Assembly: GCA_902363875.1 (NCBI GenBank)
Contig: CABJBO010000009.1
Span: 1 to 64,000, forward strand
Length of the DNA: 64,000 bases
Origin: Coriobacteriaceae bacterium
GTDB taxonomy: Bacteria > Actinomycetota > Coriobacteriia > Coriobacteriales > Coriobacteriaceae
Reading direction: 5' to 3'
Numbering within the stretch: position 1 is the stretch's first letter; every line of letters starts with the position of its first letter. Position numbers and translations under genes: made by a program. Below are positions 8,836-17,669 of this stretch, in pieces. Below the pieces are notes generated by a model, which was not told the origin of the DNA, did not search any database, and was given only the letters and a program-made list of their open reading frames with translations.

Positions 8836-9249
8836 ATGTCCGTAGGCGAGAACATAAGGCGGTACCGCAAGTCGCGCGGCATGACGCAGGCGCAGCTCGC
8901 CGAGGCGGTCGGCCTGACCGAGGGGGCCGTGCGCCACTACGAGAGCGGCATCCGCGCCGTGAAGCCCGAGCTGCTCGAGTCCATCTCCGCGGCGCTCGGC
9001 GTGTCCGTCAACGCCCTCAAGGATTACGGCGTCGAGACTGCGGGCGACCTCATGTCGCTGCTCGTGCGGCTCGAGGACTCCTTCGGCATCGTGCCCGCAG
9101 CCGACGGCACGGGCCTCTCCCTGAACCCCAAGGCGCCGCACGCGCCCAAAGCCGCGATGGCGATCGAACTGTGGGCAGAGAAGCGCGCGCAGCTCGAAAA
9201 CGGCAAGATCGACGCCGACGAATACGAGGACTGGAAAGCCTCGCTGTAG
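8836..9249 (+). CDS. XRE-family transcriptional repressor of the integrative element
   Basis: The 137-aa protein starts with a canonical Cro/CI-type HTH: VGENIRRYRKSRGMTQAQLA, then EGAVRHYESGIR as the recognition helix, covering residues 2-60. The rest is an acidic helical tail. The ATG at 8836 follows AGGAGGAGGG at an optimal distance, which rules out the upstream ATG at 8776. It is divergent from xis-int-mob across a region of paired GTAC operators overlapping both promoters. I infer that it represses excision genes and itself, as in phage-like or ICE switches. No protease or dimerization domain of the CI or ImmR/ImmA type is visible. Confidence 0.85.
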   Translation: MSVGENIRRYRKSRGMTQAQLAEAVGLTEGAVRHYESGIRAVKPELLESISAALGVSVNALKDYGVETAGDLMSLLVRLEDSFGIVPAADGTGLSLNPKAPHAPKAAMAIELWAEKRAQLENGKIDADEYEDWKASL

Positions 9250-9336
9250 CGGCTCTCCGCATTTCGCGATCAACGCAACCGAATCAGGACGGTGGACCAG
9301 GCGGCGAGCGCCGCTCGGGCCTGCGTAAGCTGAGTT

Positions 9337-9875
9337 TTTACTCCCCATTGCATGCCAAGGCATTTCCGGCGCACCTGGGGAGTAAATGACGCGGTGGCTT
9401 ACACGGCGGCACGCGGCAGTACGCCGCGGCATTTCCCCTGGTTACTCCCGTTTTCATTGAGGCGGCGAGATTCTTTACTCCCCATTAACCACCTGGGAAA
9501 ACGCTGTGAGAAGACCGCCGAAAAGCCTATTGAGTTCGATTTGAGTTTCACAGGCCCCGAAACGGCCCCGTTTGGCTCTCGGAGACAAAAATCGCGCGTC
9601 TACTCACTTGGGATGAATCCTTACTCCCGTTCCTCCGAATGCCGCACCGTGCCTTGCCGTCTTGAAACACGGGGGAGTAAATTGCGAAATCGCAGGTGAA
9701 AGGGAGTAAAACGACAAAGAAAAAGCCTCCGTCCCAACGCGGGAACGGAGGCTCGGTTATCGTATTTACTCACCAACATCGCTGGCGGCTTTGCCATGAC
9801 TCTCGTACGAAACGAAACTCAGCGGCACAGTGCGGCACTCAAAAATGCAGGTCAGAACCCTATCAGCCTACTCCC
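9337..9875. repeat. TACTCCC repeat array at the island/guaA junction (candidate attachment region)
   Basis: The motif (T/G)TACTCCC and close variants occurs in both orientations at about 9337 (TTTACTCCCCA), 9376 (TGGGGAGTAAA), 9441, 9474, 9619, 9671, 9701 and 9763 (TTTACTCACC). A related TACTCCC at 9869 contains the guaA stop codon. The first two form an 11-bp inverted repeat. Otherwise 9250-9722 has no credible gene. I infer integrase arm sites and/or att remnants at the 3' end of guaA. Confidence 0.5.
9713..9757 (-). terminator. Rho-independent terminator of guaA
   Basis: Read on the minus strand, GAGCCTCCGT and ACGGAGGCT pair around a short loop (hairpin 9724-9753, one bulged base) and a T-rich run follows (9723-9713). 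It lies about 110 bp downstream of the guaA stop, inside the TACTCCC repeat region, so it either belongs to guaA originally or was supplied by the island. Confidence 0.8.
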
Positions 9876-11466
9876 ACTCGATGGTCGCGGGCGGCTTGGA
9901 CGTGATGTCGTAGCACACGCGGTTGGCGCCGGGAACCTCGGCAACGATGCGGCCGGAAATGCGGGCCAGCACGTCGTAGGGCAGCTTGGCCCAGTCGGCG
10001 GTCATGGCGTCGCTGGACTCGACGGCGCGCAGGATGATCGGGCGCTGATAGGTGCGCTCGTCGCCCATAACGCCAACGGACTTAATATCGGGCAGGACCG
10101 CGAAATACTGCCAGCAGCTGTGCTCGGAGTTGCGCTCGCCGGTCTGCTCAAACAGGCGCTGGTTGTAGGCGTCGAGCTCCTCGCGCACGATAGCGTCGGC
10201 GTTCTTGAGGATCTCGAGCTTCTCTTTGTCGACCGCACCGATGATGCGGATGGCAAGACCCGGGCCCGGGAAAGGCTGACGGAACACGATGTGACCCGGC
10301 AGACCCAGCGCCAGACCAAGCGCGCGGACCTCGTCCTTAAAGAAGTGGTCGAGCGGCTCAATGAGGTCGAAGTGCACGCCCTCGGGGAACGGGATCAGGT
10401 TGTGATGGCTCTTGATGGTGGCCGTCTTGCCGCCCGTCTTGCGAGCGCCGGACTCGATGATGTCGGGGTAGATGGTGCCCTGAGCCAGGTACTTCACGGG
10501 TTTACCATCGGTCTCAAGCTGCTGAGCAACCGCGAAGAACTCTTTCCAGAACTGCGTACCGATGATGCGGCGCTTCTCCTCGGGCTCGGTCACGCCGGCC
10601 AGAAGCTCGGCATAACGGTCCTCGGCGTGGACGTGGATAAAGTCGACGTCAAACTGCTTGGTGAAGACCTCCTCCACCTGCTCGGGCTCGCCCTTGCGCA
10701 GCAGACCGTGGTTGATGAACACGCAGGTCATCTGCTTGCCTACGGCGCGGGCGCCCAGCGCAGCCACGACGGAGGAGTCGACGCCGCCGGACAGGGCCAG
10801 AATCACGCGGTCGTTGCCGACCTTCTCGCGGAACTCGGCCGTCATGGTCTCGACCAGGTTGTCCATGCTCCAGTTGGGCTCCAGGCCGCAGATCTCAAAC
10901 AGGAAGTTGCTCAGCAGCTGCTGACCGTACTCGGAATGCTTGACCTCGGGGTGGAACTGCGTGGTGAAGATCTTGCGCTCGACGCACTCCATGGCGGCAA
11001 CCGGGCACACGTCGGTGCTGGCGGTAACGGTAAAGCCCTCGGGCACCTCGGAGACGGCATCGCGGTGGCTCATCCACACGGTCTGCTCCATGGGCGTGGA
11101 GTTAAAGAGCTTGGCGCCTGCCGTGCGCGTGATGGTGGCGCGGCCATACTCGCCCACCTCGGAGTGGCCGACCTTGCCACCGAGCGTCACGGCCGTGATC
11201 TGATGACCGTAGCAGAAGCCCAGGACGGGAAGGCCCAGGTCAAAGATGGCGGGGTCGATGGACGGAGCGTCCTCGGCATACACAGAAGCCGGGCCGCCGG
11301 AAAGGATGAGCGCAGAGGCGTTCATCTCGCGAATCTCGTCGGCCGAGATGTCGCAGGGAACGATCTCGGAATACACGTTGAGGTCGCGGACGCGACGGGC
11401 AATGAGCTGACCGTACTGCGCACCAAAGTCGAGTACGAGGACCTTTGCGGAAGCCTTTTGATCCAT
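9868..11466 (-). CDS. guaA: GMP synthase (glutamine-hydrolysing)
   Basis: GuaA converts XMP, ATP and glutamine to GMP in purine synthesis. The 532-aa protein has a class I glutamine amidotransferase domain (residues about 8-200, catalytic Cys85 in GFCYGHQ, with a FHPEV His/Glu pair). It is followed by the PP-loop ATP pyrophosphatase LSGGVDSS and the GuaA dimerization domain ending in the conserved ATIEWE. The ATG is preceded by GAGGGGGAAACC. The gene is single and terminator-flanked. The last codons and the stop contain TACTCCC on the opposite strand, matching the repeat motif of the adjacent island, and guaA 3' ends are known insertion sites for genomic islands. Confidence 0.97.
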   Translation of the reverse strand: MDQKASAKVLVLDFGAQYGQLIARRVRDLNVYSEIVPCDISADEIREMNASALILSGGPASVYAEDAPSIDPAIFDLGLPVLGFCYGHQITAVTLGGKVGHSEVGEYGRATITRTAGAKLFNSTPMEQTVWMSHRDAVSEVPEGFTVTASTDVCPVAAMECVERKIFTTQFHPEVKHSEYGQQLLSNFLFEICGLEPNWSMDNLVETMTAEFREKVGNDRVILALSGGVDSSVVAALGARAVGKQMTCVFINHGLLRKGEPEQVEEVFTKQFDVDFIHVHAEDRYAELLAGVTEPEEKRRIIGTQFWKEFFAVAQQLETDGKPVKYLAQGTIYPDIIESGARKTGGKTATIKSHHNLIPFPEGVHFDLIEPLDHFFKDEVRALGLALGLPGHIVFRQPFPGPGLAIRIIGAVDKEKLEILKNADAIVREELDAYNQRLFEQTGERNSEHSCWQYFAVLPDIKSVGVMGDERTYQRPIILRAVESSDAMTADWAKLPYDVLARISGRIVAEVPGANRVCYDITSKPPATIEWE

Positions 11467-11654
11467 GGTTTCCCCCTCTTGTTGGCGGGGAGCCGATGCT
11501 CACCCGCGTGAATGAACGAAATAGCTTTCATAGTGTACACGTTATATGGGGTTTCTCGTCCCTCGCAACCATCAGCGCACGGCAAACGCACGACCTGGAC
11601 CCCTATTTGACGGCAATTGAAGTGTTACCGAACGTTACAGATGATGTAATACGT

Positions 11655-11683
11655 TTGAACATTGGACGCCCTGTGCCACAATA
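11655..11683 (+). promoter_or_regulatory. Possible promoter of the asparaginase gene
   Basis: TTGAAC (11655-11660) and ACAATA (11678-11683) are 17 bp apart and 50 bp upstream of the asparaginase ATG. The remaining guaA-asparaginase intergenic region shows no further recognised element. Confidence 0.35.
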
Positions 11684-11733
11684 CTGCCGAACGACTCCGC
11701 CCTCGCGGCGGCAAATACGATAGGAATACCAGC

Positions 11734-12747
11734 ATGAAGCGCATCCTTCTCATCGCCACGGGCGGCACCATCGCATCGACCGAGGACGGCAACGGCCTCT
11801 CCCCCGCCCTGACCGGTGAGGAACTCGCCCAGAGCGTTCCCGAGATCTCGGGCCTCTGCGAGCTCGACGTCGTGCAGCCCATGAACATCGACAGCACCAA
11901 TATGCGCCCGAGCGACTGGATGCGTATCCGCGACGTCATCGTCGAAGGCTATGCCGATCACGACGGCTTCGTAGTCCTTCACGGCACCGACACCATGAGC
12001 TACACCGCGGCGGCGCTTTCCTATCTGATTCAGGACAGTCCCAAGCCCATCGTACTCACCGGCTCGCAAAAGCCCATGGGCAACCCCTTTACCGATGCCA
12101 AGCTCAACCTGTACCAGAGCCTGCTCTATGCGCTCGACGAGCATTCACACGACGTCTCGATCGTGTTTGGCGGCGTCGCCATTGCCGGCACGCGCGCCCG
12201 CAAGCAGCGCACCATGAGCTTTAACGCGTTCATTAGTGTCAACTATCCGCCCATTGCCTACATCCGCAACGACCGCATTGTGCGCAACGGGCTTCACGGC
12301 ACTCACCAGAATGAGAATCCGGTTCGTTTCTACGACAGTATCGACCCGCGCGTGTTTGTCCTTAAGCTGACACCCGGCGTGAACCCGGGTATCCTGGACG
12401 CCCTTGCCGATAGCTACGACGCCATGATTCTGGAGACCTTTGGCATTGGCGGTATCCCCGAGTTTGGTGAGTCGGGCGAGTCATTCCAGGAGGCGATTTT
12501 CCGCTGGGTCGATTCGGGCCGTACTGTCGTTATGACCACGCAGGTCCCCGAAGAGGGCCTCGATTTGGGCGTTTATGAGGTCGGCCGTGCTTACGCGGAT
12601 CATCCGGGCATTCTGCGCGGCGACGACATGACCACCGAGACGCTCGTGGCCAAGACCATGTGGGCACTCGGCCAGTCACGTGATGCGGCCGAGATTCAGC
12701 GCCTGTTCTACAGCCAAGTCAACCACGACCGCATCCCGATGGCGTAA
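11734..12747 (+). CDS. ansA: L-asparaginase, type I family
   Basis: Hydrolyses asparagine to aspartate and ammonia. The 337-aa protein has both threonine signatures: TGGTIAST at the N-terminus and HGTDTMSYTAAALSYLI near residue 88, then GSQKPM with the conserved catalytic lysine. There is no signal peptide, so it is likely cytoplasmic. The start ATG at 11734 puts TGGTIAS at the usual position near residue 10; an upstream in-frame codon at 11662 would add an unrelated tail. It is divergent from guaA with a compact intergenic region, and followed by a convergent small regulator gene. Confidence 0.93.
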   Translation: MKRILLIATGGTIASTEDGNGLSPALTGEELAQSVPEISGLCELDVVQPMNIDSTNMRPSDWMRIRDVIVEGYADHDGFVVLHGTDTMSYTAAALSYLIQDSPKPIVLTGSQKPMGNPFTDAKLNLYQSLLYALDEHSHDVSIVFGGVAIAGTRARKQRTMSFNAFISVNYPPIAYIRNDRIVRNGLHGTHQNENPVRFYDSIDPRVFVLKLTPGVNPGILDALADSYDAMILETFGIGGIPEFGESGESFQEAIFRWVDSGRTVVMTTQVPEEGLDLGVYEVGRAYADHPGILRGDDMTTETLVAKTMWALGQSRDAAEIQRLFYSQVNHDRIPMA

Positions 12748-12769
12748 TTCAGTTGTCGACGGGTATCCC

Positions 12770-12988
12770 CTATTCGATCCCCTCGAGAAGCTCTGACACC
12801 GTCATGCCGAGTGCGGGCGCGATCTTAAATAGAACCTTGAGCGTGAAATTTGCCGTCCCATCTTCGATTCGGTCGAGGTAGGGTCGGCTGATTCCTGTCG
12901 CCACACAAAAATCAACCTTGGAGATACCAAGGTCTCTGCGCGCCTCTTCGACCCGCCTGCCAAGAATCTGTTTCGCACGTTCGTCCAT
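12770..12988 (-). CDS. Small XRE-family transcriptional regulator
   Basis: A 72-aa protein that is almost entirely an XRE HTH domain: LGRRVEEARRDLGISKVDFC, then ATGISRPYLDRIEDGTANFT and a closing LLEGIE. It is divergent from a small HAD-like protein across only 76 bp, which contain a perfect 26-bp palindrome (13017-13042). Single-domain XRE proteins of this size usually bind such a palindrome as dimers and regulate themselves and the neighbour. The pair could be a regulatory or toxin-antitoxin-like module, but nothing in the neighbour supports toxicity. Confidence 0.8.
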   Translation of the reverse strand: MDERAKQILGRRVEEARRDLGISKVDFCVATGISRPYLDRIEDGTANFTLKVLFKIAPALGMTVSELLEGIE

Positions 12989-13016
12989 GCAGCCGAGTTT
13001 GAAATGGAGCCGAACA

Positions 13017-13042
13017 AAAACGTAAACTATAGTTTACGTTTT
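13017..13042. promoter_or_regulatory. Perfect 26-bp palindromic operator
   Basis: The sequence from AAAACGTAAAC through TATA to GTTTACGTTTT reads identically on both strands. It lies between the divergent XRE gene (start 12988) and the HAD-like gene (start 13065), 23 bp before the latter ATG. It is a strong candidate operator for the 72-aa XRE protein and must overlap both promoters. Confidence 0.75.
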
Positions 13043-13064
13043 GCCGAATATACAGGAGTTTTCT

Positions 13065-13454
13065 ATGTCGGCTTGCTCGATTTACATGCGTCAGAAATCA
13101 CGTTGCGCAGACGGTGTGCAGCCCAAGATTGTCATCGTTGAGGCCGAATACCTTTCCCCAGACGAACGAACGGCCTTTGCGTTGCTATCGAGCCGTGTTG
13201 CGACCGCACTACTCCCCGACCCGGCGAGAGGCGAGCTCGCCGCTCAATGTCAGGCGTTCGGCTGCGCCCTTGGCCAGGCCGTAGTAATAGCAACCAGCCA
13301 GCGTGGCCTGCCCCTTCTCCTCGAAGCCGGCGTCGCGCTCGCCCTTCGCGGTGCCGGATACGAAAACGAGGCCGCCGCCGATGTAGTCTTTCAACCACGA
13401 TCGAGCGGCGGCCTCGCAGCAGCCATCGAATATGCTTGCAGGCTCGTTGCCTAA
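13065..13454 (+). CDS. Small protein resembling a degenerate HAD hydrolase C-terminus
   Basis: The 129-aa product begins MSACSIYMRQ at an ATG preceded by AGGAG. Its second half (VVIATSQRGLPLLLEAGVAL, then ENEAAADVVF and GGLAAAIEYA) follows the layout of the C-terminal part of Cof-type HAD phosphatases (GDxxNDxxMLxxAGxGVAM, then AADxV and GVAxAI). The aspartates of the GDxxND motif are replaced, so phosphatase activity is unlikely. It is divergent from a small XRE gene with a shared palindromic operator. I consider it a non-catalytic HAD-like protein or a remnant; the family assignment is inference from pattern and not certain. Confidence 0.5.
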   Translation: MSACSIYMRQKSRCADGVQPKIVIVEAEYLSPDERTAFALLSSRVATALLPDPARGELAAQCQAFGCALGQAVVIATSQRGLPLLLEAGVALALRGAGYENEAAADVVFQPRSSGGLAAAIEYACRLVA

Positions 13455-13463
13455 AGGCGCAAG

Positions 13464-13847
13464 CTAAAAGCCCAGGCCAAAGCCTGTTCCGGTAATAGCC
13501 GAGTACATAAAGTAGACGTTGATTACGTTGAGGAACACACCCGTGATGCAGCCGTTTCGCAGGTAGCGCTCGCACACGATGCGCGCCATGGCGGCGGAGT
13601 CATCATTGTTTTTAGCCTGACGTCCTGCCGTAAAGTACGTCGCCACGCTCAGCAGCAGGTTGAGCACCGGCAGTGCCAGCAGCTCGTAGCTCTTGCCCCA
13701 GCGCGTCACCTCACCGGCCGCGTTAAACTTCGTTGCCACCTCGGGACCAATGTTGGGGATAACACACGCTGCAACCACCAGCGGAATCACCGCAAGTACG
13801 AGCAACGCAATACCCATGTAGCCAGCTTTTTTGCCATATTTAAACAT
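13464..13847 (-). CDS. DUF1648-like integral membrane protein
   Basis: A 127-aa membrane protein with three predicted transmembrane helices (residues about 10-30, 55-75 and 100-122). The first loop reads NIGPEVATKFNAAGEVTRWG, the (I/L)PxxxPxHF(N/D)xxGxxxxxG-like pattern of DUF1648, which occurs in SdpI-type immunity proteins and many small membrane proteins of Gram-positive bacteria. It stands alone here, in the same direction as ychF and 11 bp downstream of it, and may be read through from ychF. Function is unknown. Confidence 0.75.
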   Translation of the reverse strand: MFKYGKKAGYMGIALLVLAVIPLVVAACVIPNIGPEVATKFNAAGEVTRWGKSYELLALPVLNLLLSVATYFTAGRQAKNNDDSAAMARIVCERYLRNGCITGVFLNVINVYFMYSAITGTGFGLGF

Positions 13848-13858
13848 ATGCGTCGTCC

Positions 13859-14935
<1,077 letters not shown>

Positions 14936-14989
14936 GACAGCTCCTTTTGATACAGGTACTTCAAACTGCATAAGTATAGCGCCGCCGCA

Positions 14990-15027
14990 GCATCCAGGCG
15001 AACCCGGACGCCACGGCGGCGCAAATG
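14990..15027. repeat. G+C-rich inverted repeat between the ferredoxin gene and ychF
   Basis: GCGCCGCCG and CGGCGGCGC pair around about 20 bp that contain a second GCG/CGC step. It lies just after the stop of the upstream minus-strand gene. There is no T run in either direction, so it may act as a Rho-dependent or attenuating structure before ychF. Confidence 0.4.
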
Positions 15028-15049
15028 AAGCAGAGATAGGGGTCGCTGA

Positions 15050-16303
15050 CTAGTCTGCGAGCTTTTCCACCTGATCGAGCATCTTATCGAGCTTGGCCTT
15101 TGCCTCGGCCTTGACCTTCTCGGCCTCCTCGTGAGCCTTCGCCTTCTGGGCGGCCTTTTCCTCGGCTTCGGGATCGACGACGACCAGACTGGACGCGTCA
15201 TGCTCAACCAACTTGAGCGCATGCTCGGGGCACACCTTAACGCAGGCACCACAGCCCAAGCAATACGTGGACTCCAACGCAAAGCGGCCGCTTCCCACCA
15301 AATCGCAGGCGAACGTGGGACATACATTGACACACTCGCCACACGACGTGCACTTGTCAAAATCACACTCAGGCGTGCACACCTGCATGTTCTGGGCAAG
15401 CTCGGGATGGTTTTGCAATGTCGAGAGCACCAACTGGCGACCGTGCGTGAGCGAACGGCGACGCTTGGTCGTCGTAGTGCCGCACATGGTGTTGAGCGTG
15501 CGCTCGAGCTGGGTAATCTGGTGGCGGTGAGCTTTGAGCTTCTGCGTCACCGAAGCCAGCGCCGCCGTTGCCGGGTTGAGCTTGGTCACGGTAAGGCCCG
15601 TGGTGCGGGCGATCTTTTCCATGTACTCTTTGCGCTCGTACTCGCGGCGTTTATGGCACTTGAGGCTCTTGGGATCGACCTCCAGACCCATGCCCGTGCC
15701 CGCCCACTCCTCGGCGGTAGCAATGGCCTCGCCCAGGATGTCCTCGCCACCGGTGTTACGGCACTTATCGCACACGCCCAGCGGCAGGTACACGCTTACG
15801 TTGGGATAGTCGGCCAGTACCGAAAACCAGGTCTCGGCCGTAATATCGCCCACACAGGCGACAACAACCTCGTTCTCGCGCGGCATGCGTTTAAGGGCAC
15901 GCGTGCAGGTAACGTAGGCAGTCTCGTGGCTCGTAGCCGCCGAGACAATGTCGTCGTAAACGTTTTTGGGTGCAAGGCGCGGAGAGATGATCGCCTCCGT
16001 CGGGCAAGCAGCGGCGCACAGACCGCACTTACGGCAACTGTCGAGAATCTCGATAGCATCTTCCTCGATCTCGATGGCGTTGACCGGACACACGTCCATG
16101 CACGCGGTGCAGCCGCTCTTTTCGTTTTTACAGGTCAGGCACGGTATGGTGTTACCGCGCGGACGCTCCTTGTAGTCAGCAGGATTCCACTGTGGAGCCG
16201 ACGGATCGAGTGCGTCGGTCACACCGCCAAGCGGGTTTTTAAGAAAGTCGAAACCCTTGCTGATCTCGATAATGTCATCAAACAGATCGTGTTCCTGCGC
16301 CAT
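15050..16303 (-). CDS. Multi-cluster 4Fe-4S ferredoxin-type protein
   Basis: A 417-aa soluble protein with two pairs of ferredoxin clusters. N-terminal: CLTCKNEKSGCTACMDVCP followed by CRKCGLCAAACP. C-terminal: CDFDKCTSCGECVNVCP followed by CLGCGACVKVCP. Between them is a 200-residue region with further cysteines (LGVCDKCRNTGGEDIL, then SLKCHKRREYERKEYM). The tail is a Lys/Glu/Ala-rich coiled coil. The start ATG at 16303 follows GGGAGGGG. No oxidoreductase partner is adjacent; it may feed electrons to an anaerobic reductase encoded elsewhere. The CxxC-rich middle resembles a methyl-viologen/hydrogenase-type electron carrier, but I cannot name its partner. Confidence 0.8.
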   Translation of the reverse strand: MAQEHDLFDDIIEISKGFDFLKNPLGGVTDALDPSAPQWNPADYKERPRGNTIPCLTCKNEKSGCTACMDVCPVNAIEIEEDAIEILDSCRKCGLCAAACPTEAIISPRLAPKNVYDDIVSAATSHETAYVTCTRALKRMPRENEVVVACVGDITAETWFSVLADYPNVSVYLPLGVCDKCRNTGGEDILGEAIATAEEWAGTGMGLEVDPKSLKCHKRREYERKEYMEKIARTTGLTVTKLNPATAALASVTQKLKAHRHQITQLERTLNTMCGTTTTKRRRSLTHGRQLVLSTLQNHPELAQNMQVCTPECDFDKCTSCGECVNVCPTFACDLVGSGRFALESTYCLGCGACVKVCPEHALKLVEHDASSLVVVDPEAEEKAAQKAKAHEEAEKVKAEAKAKLDKMLDQVEKLAD

Positions 16304-16454
16304 GCGCGGCCCCTCCCTGAGCAGTGCAAACAAGCAAGAGATAATGATACGCTATCGGCCCACGCCTCGGGCAAATTACACGCGGAGCATCTTTGCGGCA
16401 AATAGCCCATGGCCTATCGCTGCCTCGATTGCACAAGATCAATCAAGCGCCAAA

Positions 16455-17522
16455 CTATGCCTCGCACATGAGCTGCACGAGCTTTTGTTTGGTCACCTTG
16501 GCCTGCTCGTTGGCCATATTGCGTTCGTTTCTAAAGGCCGCATCCGCAACGCTCATCAGGTCGGCATCGGAAATCTCGCCAAGGCCCAGCTCCTCGAGCG
16601 TCGTCGGCAGACCGACGCGCTGGCAAAACTCGAGCACCTGATCAAGCTCGGGTGCACGCTCCAGGCGCAGCTGCACCACCAGACCAAATGCCACGGCCTC
16701 ACCATGCATGGCCTTGCACTCGGGCAGAATCGTCAGCCCGTTGGCGATGGCATGCGCCAACGCCAAGCCGCCACTCTCAAAGCCGACACCCGAGAGCAAA
16801 ATATTGCACTCGATCAGGCGTTCAACCGCTGGCGACGTACGCCCCTTTTTGAGATCGCGCTTGGCAGCGACACCGCACTCCATAAGTGTGTCGTAGCAGG
16901 CACGAGCCGCAACCAGAGCCAAGTGCCCCGGCGCGCCACCGTGCTCGTTGGCGCCGTGCGCCGCGGCGCACGAACGCGCCTCGAAGTACGTTGCCAGCGC
17001 ATCGCCCATACCAGCGACCGTCATACGCAGTGGGGCCGCTGCGACCACGTTGGTATCGACCACGACCAGATCTGGATTCTTCTCGAGCATCAGGTAGCGG
17101 TCGAACGACCCATCCTCGTGATACAGCACCGAAATCGCGCTGCACGGACCATCCATTGAGGCCGCCGTGGGACATACGCACAACGGCAACTCGGCATAAA
17201 ACGCTACTGCCTTGGCGACATCGAGCATCTTGCCACCGCCAATACCCACCACCATGTCGCAATACTCAGCCAGGGCTTCCTTAGCCATTTCGGCAACAGC
17301 CTCTTCCGTACACGGACCGTTGTAAATTTTAAAGAACGGCTCGCTTAGATCGTCGTCCAGAAATCCATCGACAATCTGCCTGCACAGCCGATCCTCGGTG
17401 CCCTGGTCAAACAAGACATAGGCAGCGCAGCCCAACCATGACAAATACCTGCCCTGACGCGAAAGTTCGCCCGGCCCCTGAACATACCGACCGGGACCGC
17501 CGTAAACCATAGGAAGCGCCAT
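16455..17522 (-). CDS. Iron-containing alcohol dehydrogenase, glycerol dehydrogenase-like paralogue
   Basis: A 355-aa group III-type metal-dependent dehydrogenase of the GldA kind. It has MVVGIGGGKMLDVAKAVAFY for NAD binding, TAASMDGPCSAISVLY, the metal-ligand aspartate in VAGMGDALATYFEA and the two histidines in LAHAIANGLTILPECKAMHG. All metal ligands of GldA are present. It is about 40-50% identical by eye to the neighbouring gldA, so the two arose by duplication. It has its own promoter region after the gldA terminator and a large inverted repeat at 17554-17616. The substrate is likely a polyol or a 2-hydroxy ketone, not determined by sequence. Confidence 0.88.
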   Translation of the reverse strand: MALPMVYGGPGRYVQGPGELSRQGRYLSWLGCAAYVLFDQGTEDRLCRQIVDGFLDDDLSEPFFKIYNGPCTEEAVAEMAKEALAEYCDMVVGIGGGKMLDVAKAVAFYAELPLCVCPTAASMDGPCSAISVLYHEDGSFDRYLMLEKNPDLVVVDTNVVAAAPLRMTVAGMGDALATYFEARSCAAAHGANEHGGAPGHLALVAARACYDTLMECGVAAKRDLKKGRTSPAVERLIECNILLSGVGFESGGLALAHAIANGLTILPECKAMHGEAVAFGLVVQLRLERAPELDQVLEFCQRVGLPTTLEELGLGEISDADLMSVADAAFRNERNMANEQAKVTKQKLVQLMCEA

Positions 17523-17553
17523 ACGAGAATCCGCCCTTCATCAAACAACGATT

Positions 17554-17616
17554 GGTGCAAAGTAACCTGACCCCTTTGCACCAACTTGGTGCGATGGGGT
17601 CAGGTTGGTTTGCACC
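17554..17616. repeat. Nested cruciform-forming inverted repeat
   Basis: GGTGCAAAgtAACCTGACCCC (17554-17574) and GGGGTCAGGTTggTTTGCACC (17596-17616) are near-perfect arms, with TTGCACCAA/TTGGTGCGA nested inside. It lies just upstream of the GldA paralogue and downstream of the gldA terminator. It resembles a mobile extragenic palindrome, not a simple terminator. Confidence 0.6.
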
Positions 17617-17619
17617 ATA

Positions 17620-17657
17620 GCAAAAAGGGGCAAAGCCGTCTGCTGGCTTTGCCCCTT
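17620..17657 (-). terminator. Terminator of gldA
   Basis: On the minus strand AAGGGGCAAAGCC and GGCTTTGCCCCTT (17625-17657) form a 13-bp stem followed by a TTTTTG run, directly downstream of the gldA stop. Confidence 0.85.
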
Positions 17658-17669
17658 CCTTAGCTTGAT

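Noticed and set aside
9796..11511. 571-codon plus-strand frame opposite guaA
   Set aside because: Antisense shadow of a highly conserved gene.
13132..13575. 147-codon minus-strand frame opposite the HAD-like gene
   Set aside because: Runs into the DUF1648 gene and has Arg/His-rich shadow composition.
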